Positions 26,001-38,000 of a stretch of 64,000 nucleotides of DNA are shown piece by piece. The stretch is from Diphasiastrum complanatum (Eukaryota > Streptophyta > Lycopodiopsida > Lycopodiales > Lycopodiaceae), in contig CM055098.1 of assembly GCA_029204225.1 (NCBI GenBank), forward strand, positions 16,419,775 through 16,483,774. The letters are read 5' to 3'. Every line of letters starts with the position of its first letter. Position 1 is the stretch's first letter. The notes below the pieces were generated by a model, which was not told where the DNA came from, searched no databases, and saw nothing but the letters and a program-made list of their open reading frames with translations. A program made the translations under genes and the position numbers.

Positions 26001-29000
26001 ACAATACCAGCAAGTTCTTCAGGCTTCATTAACATTCTAAGCAAATGTATACATATTGACATTGATACGGTAAGAATGGACAAGTAAGGCTCTGTTGTAA
26101 TATAGATATCTTCTGGTCTTGTACTGTTTGCTATCTAGAAGTTTCTTCTGGGGGATTTTTTACGTACTTTGCTTGGATATATGTACAGTTTTTCGTGTCT
26201 CTCGGAAAATGCGTTTAGGAGCACTGAAGTGGGATGCTAGTAGGAAGCCACCCCTAAGACTCAAATTCCTGAAGGGTTCCGCCAACCATTCCAAAGATTT
26301 GTATGTTACCATAGAGTACTTCCTTTCAGAAGGTATCGAAGAGGAGCCAGGTATGTATGCACGCCCTTTTGAAGTGAGACTTTGCACATTAGCGGTTAAA
26401 TCCTTTCTTAAAGGAATAATTTTGAGTTCAAACCATTTGCTCTTTTGTTCTTTAACAAATGGCAGGAATAGACCTGTTCCATGTGTTAGAAGCTTGTGTT
26501 AGCTTTAACTCTTTTGCTAGAGTCTGACACAAATCAGTTACAGAATTGCCGACTTATTCTTTGCCTCACATGGCTGTGTAATTGTTCTTTTAGAATGTTT
26601 CATAGCAAGTTCTAGTGAAATTTCTACTTTAGGAATGGGCCCTAAGATGCATCTTACTTTTGTATCCACATGTCAAAAACGAATCAATCAGAAGTGCTAA
26701 CTAGCGCAATTCTCCTTTCTAGGTTAAATGCGAAGAGTTCGGCATTTCCTTGAAGTAATTTTATGAAGTAATACTTTTCCTGTGGCTAAATAGTTTTCAA
26801 TAATACAGTGGAATTTACATATTGCAGGTGGAACCAGGATTATATGCAGGTAAAGTATACCCCCCCCCCCCTCCCAACTTTCTTTCTACCGTCTCTCTTA
26901 TGACATGTGTGGTTCTCATTTTGTAAAGTGTCTGCACATTTGGGTATGCTGGGTATTGCATTGTAAGATAATTTGAGTTTACAGATGTGGTGTATCTGAC
27001 ACATTGTTTCTTTCTTTGTGGAATCAATAACTGCTTGCATAGCTTCCTTCCCCGCCATTGTATAGTGAGCAATTGAGCTCTAATTTGATAGCTTTATTAT
27101 TCTATTTGTTTATTCTTTTATTGAGCTGACTGCTTTAACATGGCTTGCAATTACTCATGTGATAAGTCATAGCTTCCTAGGAATGTTTCTTAAGTGTTAT
27201 CGTTTTGATGCATCGTTTGCTACTTGCTAGGCATATATCTTATAAGCTCGATACGTGCGGTTTTGTAGAAAATTGGGTGAATATAAATGCAATGGGAGTG
27301 AATTGATTATCGACAAGGATAACGCATCTTTCAAGATCGGAAACTCACTGTCATTCAGTGTGGATGTGCTATCTTCTAAAAAGGTTGTTTCTTCTGAAAA
27401 ACGTGGTTGATGTTTGGTATCAATCACCTTGCCAATATTTATACTGTTGATGATAATATGTTTAATTAAAAAAAATAACAGGATATGTTTTGAAGAATTA
27501 GCAGTGTAAGGGCTCATTCTCTTTCTTGCCATCAATAAAGCGAGCACACCATGAGTCTCCTCCGAAAAGCTTGAATGTGGTTATCTTGCATGAGATTTGG
27601 TAGATGCTGTTTAAAAACGATGATCTTTGTTTTCATGAATTATTGAGCTGAGTAAATGATCATGGGATTATTTACTTTTGATATAAGGCCATCTCTTCTC
27701 CTTTGGGTTTGCCAGTTTTCTTTCAAATTTTTTTTGTTGAAAAGTTGCTATATTTGCTATATTCTAGAAGATCGTTTCCACTCTTACACATATATTCAAC
27801 CAAGTGATTCCCGCTTCCTTCTCTATTGCTTTGTTGAGTTCCCTACCAAGTTGGTGTGAGTTTAAGGAGAAAAGAAAATCCCATGCTAAAAGGTGTGAAA
27901 GGGTAAGGTGAAGGGAACTGAAAATTCCACTTCTAACGCTTCTACTTGCGTAATCTTTCTTATTCTAGATGGATCATCCTTTTCCAGTAACTTGTTTAGT
28001 TCGTGTTCCCATGTTTAAAAAACAATGAAGTTTGAACACATCAACTCTCTTCAAACATTATCCAAGAGCAAGTGCTTTATCTATAGAGAAGTTGTGCGTG
28101 TTCCAAATATAGAACTTAGGGTCTTCAGTTCCTATATTGAAGTAATTATGTAGTAGACCTTAACTAGTATCTTAGAAGTCCGTTCCGACCCTTTTGGGTC
28201 AGAACGTACTGTACATTTCGTACAGTATGTTCCAGAATGAACTGGGTCGGAACGTTTTTTTTAAGGAAAAAAAAACCAGGTATCAAAGTGCCACCTGCTG
28301 GCCGTGATCTTCCTTCTTCGCGATCTTCCTTCTTGATAATATATTGAGGGACGCTTTATAATGCATTGAGGGATGCTACAGATCAGAAATCGGATTGAAA
28401 TCATTGGATGATGTGTAATTTTTAACAAAGAAATCGATTTTAACAAACACCTTGATCCTAGAATCGCTTTCTTCTCTGACTGCTCCTCACATTAATCCTA
28501 TAATCGCTATCTGCCACGTTACATGTATCCGAGCTAGAATCGCTGTCTGAGCCACGCTATATATCTTGATTCTGTTCCTCAATCTCCATTGCTTTGTTAA
28601 AAACCACGTTATCTATATCCGAGCCAGAATCGCTGGCTGAGCCACGCTATATTTGAGATGGTCTCTGTAAGCTTGGAGGGATCGTTCCGGAGAGTCTCAA
28701 AACTGTGGATGACGTGGGCCTGAACGAAGCCACTACTCATAGAAGCGTTAATGATGGAAGGAATTTTGCAACCAAGAAGCATAGTGCATAGAACTGCGAT
28801 CAACCCAAATGGAAGCCAAACGTAGAGAAGCCGCTTAGCCCGTTCTGTCTATTAACTCTCAGGATATGGTTTTTCTTTTCTTTGAAAAAAAACGTATTTT
28901 GTATATTTTTTTTGGGAGTCCCGTTCCGGAACGGAACATGTTCTGGAACGCCTTTCAGAACGCGTTCCGTTCCGGAACGGGCAACTAAGACAAGTATACC

Positions 29001-32000
29001 TCTAGGTACTAAACACAAATTTCTTGCATAATTAAAATGCATGGTTCCCTCTTGCAACTATGGTGATGCTCTGCGAACTATCTCCATAAAAGAACCAAAT
29101 TAATAATTAAAATTTAGACCATAGATTTTGAATGTCTAAATATGCTGGCAACGTCGTCATTCACTAGTTTATCCTGGAAGAGATGGATGCTTGAGCATAG
29201 TCACAAAGAATGGCAATTCAAAGCTCTTGGAATTGATGCCAATTAGCTCTATTGAAATTTTTGCTAAAAGTATGAATTTATTCTCGAAATCTAGCTTGTA
29301 AATGTTACTAGTTTTAAAAATTTGTGCATAGTGAATAGGACTGTTGAAAATTTGTGTAATTGTATGTTACAAGTGATTAGGATATCAGTCACTATCCCAC
29401 CTTGCTTCTGCACATCTATATATTATTGTTAGTAAATTTAATGTTTTTTATCCTGATTTTGGAAAGCCTTAATAAACATGCTCGAACAAATCTTAGGAAC
29501 TATTTTTAGGGAAAAAACTACTCAATTTGAATCGTTTGAATCTTGTTCAAATTAAATGGAGTCTCCATTCAAATTTTCTAGAATGTTTTAAATTTGATGA
29601 TAAACTTGGAATGTTTCGAATTTAAATACCTTGTATCAGGTGAATGTTTATCAAGTGAATATTTTGTGCTTAGAATATGATACCTGATACTAGGTATTTA
29701 AATGTGTACATGGTATTCAAATGTGTTTTAGATGCCTTTTTATGGTGTTTTTTCTTTTCTAAGACACCTAAAAAGTTTTACCAAAAAAACCTCCCCCCCA
29801 AAAACAACGTTCAGGAACGCAATGCATCTATGATTGGTACAATATTCATAGGTTGAGTCTATAAGTGAAGTGGCCTTCCGCAATTAGCTTGTGTCTTTTT
29901 CGTGATTATTCCTTTGCCTCGTCTAATGCTTCCTAGCCAATTCAAATTGGGCCAATTCCACGTTGAACTGATTTGAATCGATCTTGGCCAGTTCGAACGG
30001 TGCTAGGTCTTCATTTTTACACAAGCAAGTCCTAATTTACTAGACACGGTCTTTAGATACTCTACTCGTACTACTAGTAGTAACTATTATGTTCATGCAC
30101 ATGCATTGACCTGTGTACATTTCTATGCATTGAAATTTGATAGTAACGACCAGTAGTAGACTCGAAAATATTTTGATATTCAATCATTTGTAGGCTGATG
30201 ATGTCATCCTAGTCTCTCCTGCTAGAGAGGGTTTGCAGCAACATCTGCATTCTGTTGTGTCAGAGGTTCAGAGGTGAATGTAAAGAGGACCAAAGTTATC
30301 GTTTTCAATACATCTTGCACCTTCAAGTAGTACTAGACTATCAATTTAGGTGACTTGTCCTTGGAAATTGTGTTCACATATACTTTAGGGAGGTTCCATT
30401 CTCCAATCTTAAATTCAGCATGAGACCAATTGGCACATGTAGATTAGGGAAGATTTCAGATGCTTCTATTTCCTATCCCATTGGTACCGCCATTTTGAGC
30501 AGCAAGATTAACTGTTGGTTGCTATGGTGCTTGTGTGGTTGTCGTGATGATCCTATTGTGATTCATAACTGACGTTACGGGTAGGTAGGATCTTAGTTGG
30601 TTGTTTTGGATAGTCTTTGAAACTGTGTTTTTTGACACAGTCAGGACACTCAGCATGGTACTTGGCCTTGACTGGACAATCAACAATGAAGTGGCTAGTT
30701 TTTTCATAGATGAAACATCCATTGTTCAATGGCCCTTGTATAACGGCATAGCCATCTTGTATGGCTAATGGTTCTAGACTTTCATATGGATATTCGGGAT
30801 AAGTCAAAGAATGTGTCGTATGTGTGTGGATAGGCTGATATGAAGGACAAGCATCAGCAGGATGCGTAGCCCTGAAGTGTGGGCACCATATTGGTTTTCA
30901 TCTATAAGGTACCTGTGAAGTGTTTGGCTGACCAGGCATATTGCTTTGGATAGACTTCAAGGTAGTTTGAAACTCATTGGTGAGTTTCTCTATTTGTAGT
31001 TGGTGTTTCTTACTAAGCAACTCCAACTGGGATTTCCAAAATTGATCTCGGGTGTCCTCGATCGCCTTCGACTCATGGACAAGAGCATGTGGTGTTCTCC
31101 TTTCTCTGGATTCATCAACATTTGATCCCTCGTCTTCTTCTTTGATGGCATCAGACATAGCTAACCTTAGGCTCATATATTCATCACTAGATTTAAGCTC
31201 GAGTCTAATCCACTTGGAAGGCCGACTAAGAACCATATGACAAACTTTTGTTAAGAGGGCTGTTTTTGACTCCACCTAAACCTTTGCCTCTTACTAAGCG
31301 AATCTCATCACGATGGACAAATTCCCATGTGAAACCAAGAAGAGTGGTAGACCTCTTTCTTGACTCTTGTGTTTCATTGGAGTACCAAAGAACATCATCC
31401 TAATTTTGAGTGTCACCATTGTTGTTGAAGAGTGGATCTCATTGCAATTCCAGAATTTTATTCTTAGTGTGTGTGGATGGGGGCCGAGGGTGCTCCCAAG
31501 CCTTGAAGCCCCTATTGCCTACGTGCTTGGATAGGGGGGAGGCTCTCTCCTTAAAATGGGCTCTGCCATCTCGATAAGAGTCTCGTTGACCAGTCTCCTT
31601 AACCTCCTAAAAGTCTTTGTGTCTTTGCTCCATCGTGTGACTTGAGTCTCTATCATAGGGCCTCCTGTCAAGATAGCAATGATTGACTGCTAGTTGATAG
31701 CTAGCGTTGTATTGACTTTATTTTTTCTCCATGCTTTAATATCTTATTTACTTGTATGTCCTAATGTGACGTCGAGGAATATCTTGGCTTGTTGCATGGT
31801 TATTCGTTAGGAGAACCACAAGCATAGATATTGGGGGCTTTACGAGCTCACAGTTTCTTGTCTAATATTGGAGTGGAAATCACATCTGCTAATGGGGCCT
31901 TATCCGGTGTGGACTGTTTCTTCACTATCTTAGTCCAAGACTTTGTCCCTTCTTGGTTACAGTCTGAAGTTTAGCTGATGTTTCCATGATATGGGGTCTT

Positions 32001-35000
32001 CGCATTCTTAACTTGCAATCTAATCACTTCCTTTGTTAAGGAGGTAATCTCCTTTTCCATCCACTTGTTCTCACGGAGAGGGCCAAGAGATGTTTTTGTA
32101 ATGGTTCAAGAAGTTTGGAAATATGAAATAGAAGTGGGTTGGTTATTGGAGGATTGATTTTCTAGATCTCGTGTGCCATCAGGTTTGCCTTCAACATTAG
32201 CAAGAGCCAGGAGGAAAGAGCCTTAGCAAGAAGACTCTGATGCTTGTCCCATGACCAGCACGGAAGTGTCGTGGAAGTGGGAACCCGAATACATCTATCT
32301 CCATAACGTGTAGCCGATAGAAGTTGGGTTTGACCCCCAAATGACCATGCTGATGTCTCAATGTGTAGCTGATGAAAGCAGTCCATCTCAATGTGTAGCT
32401 GATGTGATGAGACCAGACCCTGAACTGTTTCAAAACAAATCTCAATCCGTGTGACAAACCCACATCCAGATATCTAGGGCAAATAGGACAACCAGTACAG
32501 TCGGTCTTCATAAAGATGGTTCTGTAGTAAAGGGGCTTCACTCCAAGTTGCCCATTCCAAAACCCTATGGATATAGGATATGTGTATAAACTGATGGACA
32601 TAGTGATGTGTGCCCTCCGGAAGTGATGATAAAGCAATATCGATGGAGTGAGCCTTTATTTCATGGGAATCTGTTACAATTCCAAAGAACCCATCGTAGC
32701 TTTCATTATTTTTCAACCTCATAGAACGTTCCCTATTTTATATCTTACCCGTCTTTCAGAATAGACTTTCATCCCATCAGTGCCACCCATTTACTGTTAA
32801 CGGTGTACATTGTTTAATCTTTTCCCATTCATTTCTAAGTCCTGATTGTGAAGGAGAAGTAAAATTCTTCTCGGTGAAGATTTTGATCCATTAAAATCTG
32901 CTGGATTCTGAAAAACAAAGTGTTTTTGTGTTTTAAGGTTATTGAGCTTAACCAACAGTGAGCAAATTTTATTTGTTTTTGTCTTGCGTAACCTTTACGA
33001 TTCTTCAATGTCCTATTTTGTTGTGTTCAACTTTCGTTTCAACCAATTGGTGATTGTGCTTCTTGCTTTGGGAGCTCCTTTAGAGATAAAATTTAAGAAC
33101 CTTTTATTATCTCTTATTCCTTGATGACGAGAGCCGAGACTTCCTTCGAGAGAATGTTTTTCTACTTTGTTGGTCCATATTCTTCTGTATTCTGGAGGAG
33201 GGGATCACTTGTACTACATATAAGCATTGACCACACAAAACGTTATAATGCAGAAATGTCTTTCCTTCTAAACTGATGCCTTATATTTGGGAATCACAAC
33301 TGAATGTCATTATTGATGTATATGAAGCGGATTCATTTTTTGTGTTTAGTTGTGAGAGGTGTTCTCTAGAACATCTTTGATTAATCTGCATTCGTGTATG
33401 GTGGGGTTGCTTACCTCGAAGTTATTGTGATAAATGCACTAAGTGGTCTGTAATTTTTGGCAGTATGAAGAGGTTGATGAGAACATTTGGAAGGCGAAAT
33501 TGCAACGAGAAAAAGCTAGAGAATTGAGTAAGAACCCTTCTTACATTGATATTCTCCGGGGTGAGGATGCTAGAAAACTTGGCGTGAATGAAGTAAGCAA
33601 AGATCTTTGTTAACCCAGTAATATATCCTGTAATGATGCATATTTACTACATTTTCATGGATGAGCCTCTTTCAAAGCCATTGCTTGGGTATTTGTGATC
33701 AAAACAAGAACAGAAAATGAACTACGAAATGCTTTATACAATGTTGCAGAGTTTTCCAGAGGATGCTACAGTAAAAGCAGGCTGTAAGTTACCCAATGAA
33801 GTTATTGCTGTTGTTAGACCACAAGGATTTGTAAGCAAAACGGGCATAGGAACATCTAAACATGAACAAAAGCAGCTTGTGGGAGAATTGCTACAGATGA
33901 AGATGGAGGTGCAATATATTCCATGTTCCAGTCTTAGAAATGGTATTGAATATGATAATGAAGTTATATACTCACAGATTGTGAGAGGGATATGTCGAAA
34001 CAGCATAAATGGTTACTATGTATTTAGCACCAGGGGCTCAAAGCTAGAACAGAATTTTACATCTACTGGCACTTACATATTCACGTTCACTCTGGTACAA
34101 TCAAACCTTCTCTTTCTAAGATAGCAGATAGATAAGATGTATTTATTTGTGTATAGTTATTTCGTCACTTGATTTCAGATGGGTAGCGCGCTATATAGTT
34201 ACAGAGTACTACTGGCTTACCGGTCTTTGTAAATCAAACCAATATATGCTTTTTCCACAAAGAACTTACTGTTGTTTTACAGGTAGGTGGAAAATATGAG
34301 GTTGCTCCGGTACATGTAAACATTAATATTGTGCCTGCTGACAAGGTTGCAAGATGGACCTTGTGCAATCATCCAGGAGATTGCTTGAAGGAGCACCCTG
34401 GGAAGGATATAGAAAATGTAACAGTCAGGTTTGCGTCATGCTATGTCCTATCCTTTGTTTATTCTGCACAGATCTGCTTTTCAGAATAAACGTGGTGCTT
34501 AAATGGCTACTGAACTGAATGTGATTCTCTCTCTCTCTCTCTCAAATTCTCTCTCTCTCCCACTGTTGCTTGTACATATTTTTTTTTGGTCTTATGCACC
34601 CACGGGTGCCCAAAAGACGTTAATAAAGCTTTCTTCTTCTTCTTCTTCTTCTTCTCTCTCCATAGCCAAGAAACATAAGGGGAGCCCGTGGTCCTCTCCT
34701 TCACACTCACTGCTTGCTCCTACCTTTCCCACCCCCTCGCTGCCTGCTCCTACCTCTCCTACCCCCTCCCTGGCCCTTCCCACACCCTCGCTGGCCCTTC
34801 CCACTGCCTCGCTGGCCCCTCTCTCTCTTCCCCTCCTCGCTGTCCTCTTCTCTGCCTGCTGAGGCAGCGCTGACTGCCCATCAGGCACTCAGCCCCCGCC
34901 CCCCCCCTCTTCCTTGGCCCTCTTCTCCCTCTTTTGTTCTCCTACCTCCTATCATTATCCCCTCTCATTCCCTAAAGAAGCCTACTCTCCTACGAAGGCA

Positions 35001-38000
35001 TTTGAACAGTACTTTCTCTCTTCCAAAGAGCGTGGAAAAGTAAAAGAGATCCATCTACACTTATTATACAGTTCACGGGAATAGAGGAGTGGCAAGCTGT
35101 CCTTAGGCTATGAGCTAGGTTGAGAGGTATCCTTGTTTTCATGGATGATGATCTCACACTGATGCAAGTTGCCGAAAGGAGGAAGGTTTTCAGCGAAGCC
35201 AAAGCATTGGGCAAAAGGGTGGTCTATCGGGATGGTAAGGTCCAATACATTGACTCTCAGAAATCTGAGATTTAGGAGCGGTTTGGGGGCCCTCACAAAA
35301 GCATTGCGGTTGAGTTTATGGAACTGCAATGGTATCCATTCTTCAGCTACAGCAGGAGATTTTAGAGATTTTTGTGCTACAGGGGATATCCTTATGCCTA
35401 CAGAACACATGAGAGTCATGAGAGAGGACTTCCTTGCATTGAGGGATTTTGCTGGCTTTCTACTTGCAGGGTGACAGCGAGGGCATTGACTAGTCGCGGT
35501 CAGGTGGTGTTGCTTGCTTATTTCGAGTCTCTTTTACAGAGTAGCGGATGATCCACAACGGATACATGCACTTGATTGGGATGATCTTGGTCTTATACGG
35601 CGATCGGCGGATGCAGTGGGTCCAGTTACATCATATCGGGAGCAGATGCTTTAGTTTGGCAAGGCTTATGGATTGGCCATCTATAATGGCCTTCTTCAGT
35701 TGCCAGGCTCTGGTGACTACACTTGCTTCGCACGTAGTGGTGGACATAGCGTCGTCGACTATTTCATGGGTTCACCGTCTCTCCTTCACTTCAATTCATC
35801 CTTCTCTGTACACCGCACCACTCTTTTTATCTCTCACTCTCTGTCGGTCATCTCCCCATCACACATTTTCATTTCCCACTTGAGCATACTTTAGAGGAGC
35901 AGTCCCTCTTTCTTGTCTAGACCATCCACACTGCAGCTTGCATTGCCTTTCCATCCCCATGGCCCAAACACCAGAGACGTCATAGACCCCATAACCCTTG
36001 GTATGATTAGGAATGCATTCACCTCCATCAGGACCTCATATATGCTCGCTCCCATCTTTCTCATATGTCCAAAATCGTATCTCATGTCTAATTGCATACG
36101 AGATTGGCAAGGGTAAGGAAATGATGGATCACCTCTTCAGTTCCTCCTCAGTTTCATTCTGGAAGAAGTTCCTTTCACGGTCACCTCCACCACGGATCAC
36201 AAACCTCAACATTTGGGTCGCATATGCCACATGATTGTACACCATCTCAGATACCCCTCCTCTTCCCACCTCTTGTCCCACGGATACTTCTGCCATATTC
36301 ACTAACAACCTTATAGAGAAGGCCATCACACGACTCTATTCCCCATAAAGCCATAGACATTGACGAGCTAGAGGCTGAACTTCTCCCGACATCCTCTCAC
36401 CCTTCCTCTCCATTCTATTCAACCGAGCTGTCATCTCTGATTTTCCCTCTCCATGGTCGACAAACCTCATTCACCCTATCCATAAGGGCGGGGACCCCAT
36501 GAAAGTTAAAAACTATCGCAACATTATGATCAGTCACCTCTTCCCCAAAGTCTATGGTTCTATCTTACAGCTAGAGATTAGTACAAAGATGGATGCCAGA
36601 GCACTCCATGCCATTGGACAAGCGGGTTTCAGACTGGGATATACTACATTAGATCATATCTTTTCTTTGAGGTCCATCATTGAAGAGGCTAAGGCCAAGA
36701 GAGAAGCGTGTATATTGGTGCTTTGTGGATTTTCGCAAGGCCTTTGATTCAAGTGCCTAGGCATGTATTGATCCCCAGAATTTACGATCGGGGCTTTCAA
36801 GAGGATACTATACAGGTAGTAGTAGCATTGCACATGCAAGTTATTCATCAGCCATGAGAAGAGGTGTCCCTCTGAGTGTAGGCGTAGCCGCAACAACATA
36901 GTGTGTACCCTCGTCCTGAAGATCATCCAGCCTCTGTATAAATGTCAATATGGAATAAGGCCTCAATCTGAATGGGGGGGACCACGAAATCCGCCAATAT
37001 AATCTAGTGTGGTATTGAGGGCTTAGCTCGTATCATCAGGGAGAGCAAACGAATCTGGAGCTGGGATATATATGTCCAATCAATCGCTGTCAGACCAGTA
37101 CTCCATGTCTCGGAAGCATACATAGATGAGGGCACAACCATAGTGTCAAAGAGCCGACACTTACTAGTTGCATCTCTGATGTGTGAGCTGAAGCAAAGTC
37201 TCCAAATCTACCAGTGAGGCATTGCCCTTCCGTACCTGGGAAATTCCCAGGCTTGTCGTCTCCTCTCCACATTGGGTATCCAGATCACCGACCTACCTGC
37301 GGGCACCCACCAGTACATTAGAGGCCTCCTTTATAGATCATATCTTCATATCACTTGGCAGGGTCCATTGGGGTCCAAGAGTGAGTTTTATCGTACACAC
37401 TTTCTATCTCTTGATCCAGTTGGCTGCCCCATAGTATCTGGTTACTTGCTGAGGAGTATATCTCACAGATTGCGGATAGCGATGGGTCAGTGTCAGGTTT
37501 CTTCACATAAGTTGGCCATTGAGACCAGCAGATACAGTGGCACCCCACGAGAGGACCGGCTTTGTAACATGTGTCCTATGCATGAGATTGAGGACGAATC
37601 ACATATCCTCTTCAGATGTCCAGCCTACTACGAGATTCGGGGGAGGTACTACTGCTTGTTCAGAGAGCACCCAGTTACACTTTCTACCTTGATACCTTAC
37701 AAGGACCCTAGATGTGTCGCATTGATGATCCAGGAGATGTCAGACTTGAGGAGGAGACTAGATATTGATAGACATTCCTTGACATAGTTGAGCATCAGTG
37801 AGTGCATATCCCGTTGGAGACAGAGATCCGAGGTACCCATAGGCTATGATCCAGATGGAGAGGCCGTGATTTTATATTCGTTCATACATCGACATCAGAG
37901 ATAGTGTCGACGGCCAGAGAGACAGCTAGCTATTAGGCCACAGCCCAGAGCACCACGACAACAGAAATGACACTGTCAGCCTACCTGGTGGCAGAGGTAC

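Noticed and set aside
26860-26872. Poly-C run as a sequence gap or artefact
   Set aside because: A short homopolymer just after the microexon donor; could be real. Nothing more can be said.
27247-27268. Alternative acceptor at 27246 extending exon 10
   Set aside because: It gives an open frame from exon 8 ([12 protein letters not shown]), but the microexon route restores the family motif RIICR and has better splice signals.
34507-34888. Antisense glycine/glutamate-rich open frames
   Set aside because: They lie opposite the low-complexity LINE 5' region and CT/TTC repeats; composition alone explains them.
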